Positions 61,625-64,000 of a stretch of 64,000 nt of DNA are shown here, piece by piece. The stretch's first letter is position 1. The number at the start of each line of letters is the position of its first letter. Origin of the DNA: Sporomusa silvacetica DSM 10669 (GTDB lineage: Bacteria > Bacillota > Negativicutes > Sporomusales > Sporomusaceae); contig NZ_LSLK01000165.1 in NCBI RefSeq assembly GCF_002257705.1, positions 1 through 64,000 on the forward strand, read 5' to 3'. Below the pieces are notes generated by a model. The model searched no databases. It was given only the letters and a program-made list of their open reading frames with translations, and was not told where the DNA came from. The translations under genes were made by a program, and so were the position numbers.

Positions 61625-62833
61625 ATGAATATCTCATTGGAAGATATAAAAAAAGCCAGGGAAACGCTGACTGGAATTGCTGTCCGAACAGAGCTAGCCT
61701 ACACGAATACGTTGAGTGATGTGACTAGTAATCGTGTTTATTTAAAGATGGAAAATCAACAGCGTACAGGTTCTTTCAAGTTGAGAGGCGCTTATAATAA
61801 AGTGGCCAGTTTGAGCGAAGCCGAAAAGAAAACTGGAATCATTGCTTCGTCCGCAGGCAATCACGCCCAAGGGACAGCTCTTGCAGGCACTCTTTTTGGT
61901 ATTTCATCTACTATCGTGATGCCGAAGAACGCCCCCTTATCGAAGGTCAAAGCGACGAAAGACTACGGTGCAAAGGTTGTTCTCCATGGCGGGGTTTATG
62001 ATGAAGCCTATGCGGAGGCGTGTTGCATCCAAAAGGAACAACAATTAACTTTTATTCACCCCTTTAATGATCCCATGGTCATTGCCGGTCAGGGAACAAT
62101 TGCTTTAGAAATCTTAGATGATTTACCTGACGTCGAGGCCATCGTTGTACCGATCGGTGGAGGTGGACTAATTTCTGGCGTAGCCTTAGCAGTTAAAAAT
62201 TTAAAGCCAAGCGTGAAAGTCATCGGTGTTCAGACAAAAAATATGCCTTCAATGGTTGAGTCGATTGCGCAAAAGAAGGTTATTACTTGTAATGGCAGTC
62301 CTACTATTGCTGACGGGATTGCTGTGAAAACTCCTGGCGATATAACCTTTGAACTTGTCCAGCGCTATGTTGATGATATTGTAACGGTAGACGAAGAAGA
62401 AATAGCCAGTGCGATTTTGCTTTTGATGGAGCGTATAAAAACAATTTCAGAAGGTTCGGGGGCTGTTTCAGTTGCAGCGGTATTAAATAGAATGCCAGAA
62501 TACAAAAACAGGAAAATAGCAGCGATTATTAGTGGCGGCAATATTGACGTAAATATGATGTCCCGCATTATCAATAAAGGGCTAGCAAAATCGGGACGTA
62601 AAGTAGTATTTAACATGGTGATTCCCGACAAACCCGGTTCCTTATGGCAGTTGCTGAAGCTGACGGCTGAAACAGGAGCCAATGTGCTGACAGTTACCCA
62701 CGATCGGGAAATACGTGGCGTTTCGCTTGGATATGCCTCTGTTCAATTGGAATTGGAGACTGCCGACCAAGAGCAAATAGATGCAATTAAAAAACTTATG
62801 GAACAACATCAGTATTGTGTAAATATGGTATAA
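61625..62833 (+). CDS. ilvA: Threonine ammonia-lyase (dehydratase)
   Basis: A 402-aa PLP enzyme that converts threonine to 2-oxobutyrate and ammonia. The PLP lysine is in TGSFKLRGAYNK (about 53), the phosphate-binding loop is VPIGGGGLISG (about 178), and a single ACT domain (about 327-402) follows. One ACT domain and this length match the TdcB/short IlvA type of Firmicutes. GGAGATGC precedes the ATG. It follows the ridA remnant by 12 bp. Confidence 0.93.
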   Translation: MNISLEDIKKARETLTGIAVRTELAYTNTLSDVTSNRVYLKMENQQRTGSFKLRGAYNKVASLSEAEKKTGIIASSAGNHAQGTALAGTLFGISSTIVMPKNAPLSKVKATKDYGAKVVLHGGVYDEAYAEACCIQKEQQLTFIHPFNDPMVIAGQGTIALEILDDLPDVEAIVVPIGGGGLISGVALAVKNLKPSVKVIGVQTKNMPSMVESIAQKKVITCNGSPTIADGIAVKTPGDITFELVQRYVDDIVTVDEEEIASAILLLMERIKTISEGSGAVSVAAVLNRMPEYKNRKIAAIISGGNIDVNMMSRIINKGLAKSGRKVVFNMVIPDKPGSLWQLLKLTAETGANVLTVTHDREIRGVSLGYASVQLELETADQEQIDAIKKLMEQHQYCVNMV

Positions 62834-63006
62834 GGACAGGAGGGAATATCAACTTTGTAGTCCTTACCGCCGCCATGTCAGGTTTCTTAAAATGTTACTA
62901 TATTAATCTAACATGCCTGCCCTATTTAATACTTTCTAAATAAATTCTAAAAAATAGAGTTTATTATTAAGTTAGGTTACCACAATATGGAGGGGGAGGA
63001 ACTCAT

Positions 63007-63330
63007 ATGCAAAGTATGGCGAAAAAGGTTATGATATATTCGATGGTCGGACTAATGCAAGTAGGCTTATTTGCTACTGTAGTCGAAGCATCACCGCGAG
63101 GGGATGGACCACCTCAGTATGAGCATGAGCAACAAAGAGACCATCATAAAGCTTGGGAAAGAGAAAGAAACCATAAAATACACGAGGAAAATATTCGCCA
63201 TGAAAGAGAAATGAAGCGGCGTCCGTTTGAGTCGAGGAGGGAGTGGCGTGAAAGACAAAGGCATGAGAATGAGCGTCACGAAAGAGCAATACATAGGATT
63301 ATGGAACACCGAGATTGGCATAGGTGGTAA
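63007..63330 (+). CDS. Exported His/Arg/Glu-rich protein
   Basis: A 107-aa protein with GGAGGGGGAGG before the ATG. A signal peptide (AKKVMIYSMVGLMQVGLFAT, ending VEA at about 29) is followed by a mature part made of His, Arg and Glu repeats (YEHEQQRDHHKAWERERNHK, RHENERHERAIHR). High charge with many histidines suggests metal binding or an extended coiled helix in the periplasm. No family is recognised. Confidence 0.75.
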   Translation: MQSMAKKVMIYSMVGLMQVGLFATVVEASPRGDGPPQYEHEQQRDHHKAWERERNHKIHEENIRHEREMKRRPFESRREWRERQRHENERHERAIHRIMEHRDWHRW

Positions 63331-63373
63331 TACTAGATAAGTAAACAGTAAAAGTACATGCACGATTTTTGTT

Positions 63374-63470
63374 CCCCTAACAGAAAGTATAAAACTTTCT
63401 TAAAAGCAGGATTAGGGCAACATCGGCTTCCGCTTTCGCCATAGGCTCGGCGCAAGTCGTGTTTTCTTTA
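63374..63470 (+). repeat. Possible diverged relative of the two-hairpin repeat
   Basis: CCCTAACAGAAAGT...ACTTTCTT...GATTAGGG, then GGCTTCCGCTTTCGCC and GGCGCAAG-type sequence. The plan is like the repeat at 634, but the sequences are only loosely related. Confidence 0.35.
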
Positions 63471-63485
63471 AAAAAAAACCAGACC

Positions 63486-63587
63486 TTAATGGCCTGGCGT
63501 TAAAATGCATAGTAACCAAAGTAGCAGCGCTGTTCCGATAGGAACAACTGCTAAAGAACCGATTGCCAGTAAGACGTCTAAAACCAT
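63486..63587 (-). CDS. Hydrophobic micro-protein
   Basis: A 33-aa frame with CGGGGGATATC before the ATG. It reads MVLDVLLAIGSLAVVPIG, then TALLLWLLCILTPGH, a single membrane helix. The stop overlaps a CCAGGCC/GGTCTGG hairpin followed by nine Ts on the minus strand, a strong terminator. The clean start-to-terminator unit suggests a real gene, perhaps a regulatory or toxin-like peptide. Confidence 0.55.
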   Translation of the reverse strand: MVLDVLLAIGSLAVVPIGTALLLWLLCILTPGH

Positions 63588-63657
63588 GATATCCCCCGGT
63601 ACATCATATGCGGAATGGCTGCGATAAAGAAGCAAAAATGTAGTAAGAGGCATGGAT

Positions 63658-63701
63658 AAAAAAGGCTCAACGAGCAGTGATGCCGCTTGTTGAGCCTTTT
63701 T
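63658..63701. terminator. Bidirectional terminator
   Basis: AAAAAGGCTCAACGAGC pairs with GCTTGTTGAGCCTTTTT (one wobble). Between here and the GNAT gene lies a CCCCC/GGGGG hairpin (about 63762-63787) in the leader. Confidence 0.85.
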
Positions 63702-63836
63702 CTATAATCGTTGCTCTAGTAGGTATTTGTGATATAATAAACGTCAATGCGAGTCTTTTCCCCCGCCACAGGTAGTTGAGGGGGGCTTTTCGCTACTGTG
63801 CTAAAAGCCGGAGATTATGAAAAGGGAGAATACCTT

Positions 63837-64000
63837 ATGCCAGAAGTAACGATTAGAAGAGTTCAGCTAAACGATGTTGATCGCGTAACTGAAATAGAAG
63901 CAATTTGTTTTCCTATAACAGAAGCAGCAACCCGGCAATCATTCGAGGATAGAATTACCGTTTTCCCAGAATACTTCCTGGTAGCAGAGGTAGAAGGGCT
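63837..64000 (+). CDS. GNAT-family N-acetyltransferase, N-terminal part
   Basis: Partial gene cut by the window end (54 codons visible). AAAGGGAG lies 9-10 bases before the ATG. VTIRRVQLNDVDRVTEIEAICF is the typical first strand and helix of GNAT enzymes, which move acetyl from acetyl-CoA to amines. The CoA-binding loop is outside the window, so the substrate cannot be named. Confidence 0.85.
   Translation, partial: MPEVTIRRVQLNDVDRVTEIEAICFPITEAATRQSFEDRITVFPEYFLVAEVEG

Noticed and set aside
1..64000. CRISPR arrays, rRNA genes, complete tRNA genes and transposase genes
   Set aside because: I looked for regular spaced repeats, rRNA landmarks and transposase motifs and found none; the only repeats are those listed.

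Overview
The window looks like a chromosomal segment of an endospore-forming, outer-membrane-bearing Firmicute, most likely a Negativicute of the Sporomusa/Pelosinus type. The reasons are a TonB-dependent receptor with a TonB protein and exported proteins (outer membrane) beside a Spo0E-like protein, a YjcZ-like micro-protein and a Cys-rich coat-like protein (spores), purine-rich Firmicute ribosome binding sites, frequent GTG/TTG starts, moderate GC and anaerobic B12- and molybdenum-dependent chemistry. The genus is an inference.

Layout. 1-4158: end of a CaiB-like CoA-transferase, then a sigma54-driven molybdopterin oxidoreductase, its Fe-S subunit and a 76-aa protein. 4159-5811: a repeat-bracketed zinc-ribbon/VOC gene inside a decayed duplication, and a zinc-ribbon micro-protein. 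6231-8201: a chemoreceptor with the same sigma54 promoter and upstream inverted repeat as the Mo operon. 8551-11773: small, exported and membrane proteins and a PAP2 phosphatase. 12028-19043: a PrpR-type sigma54 activator divergent from a galactarate operon (transporter, garD, DapA-family lyase, garR) with its own sigma54 promoter. 19488-21837: a GGDEF/HD-GYP protein and a Crp/Fnr regulator. 22235-32264: a metal-chelate or cofactor uptake cluster (two solute-binding-like proteins without signal peptides, a HypB-like GTPase, an unusual ABC ATPase, FecCD permease, FecE-type ATPase, TonB, TonB-dependent receptor, binding lipoprotein). 32401-34382: micro-genes, a BI-1 protein, a tRNA-Gly 3'-half remnant and copies of an intergenic repeat. 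34502-39678 (minus): a soluble chemoreceptor, CheW and a glutamate-mutase-like GlmL/GlmE/GlmS set. 40111-45743: a GDT1-family transporter under a yybP-ykoY riboswitch, a second membrane chemoreceptor and an NCS1 permease. 45744-49672: a giant SARP/BTAD-AAA-TPR regulator, a Spo0E-like protein and a DUF2294-like protein. 50049-57929: a NIF3-like protein, MFS transporter, FAD oxidoreductase, aminotransferase and two D-2-hydroxyacid dehydrogenases. 57985-60939: a lysine riboswitch before a DUF441 membrane protein, then lrgAB. 61493-64000: a ridA remnant, threonine ammonia-lyase, two small genes and the start of a GNAT gene.

Three signals stand out. (1) In the uptake cluster, two cytoplasmic-looking solute-binding proteins and one ABC ATPase carry the same small N-terminal DUF1858-like module, suggesting an intracellular relay for an imported ligand. 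(2) The glutamate-mutase-like operon has lost nearly all glutamate-binding residues of GlmE and is preceded by its own soluble chemoreceptor and CheW, suggesting a B12 mutase for another substrate tied to taxis. (3) A Mo enzyme operon and a chemoreceptor share an identically spaced TTGGGACA inverted repeat and sigma54 promoter. A two-hairpin intergenic repeat of about 95 bp occurs seven times.
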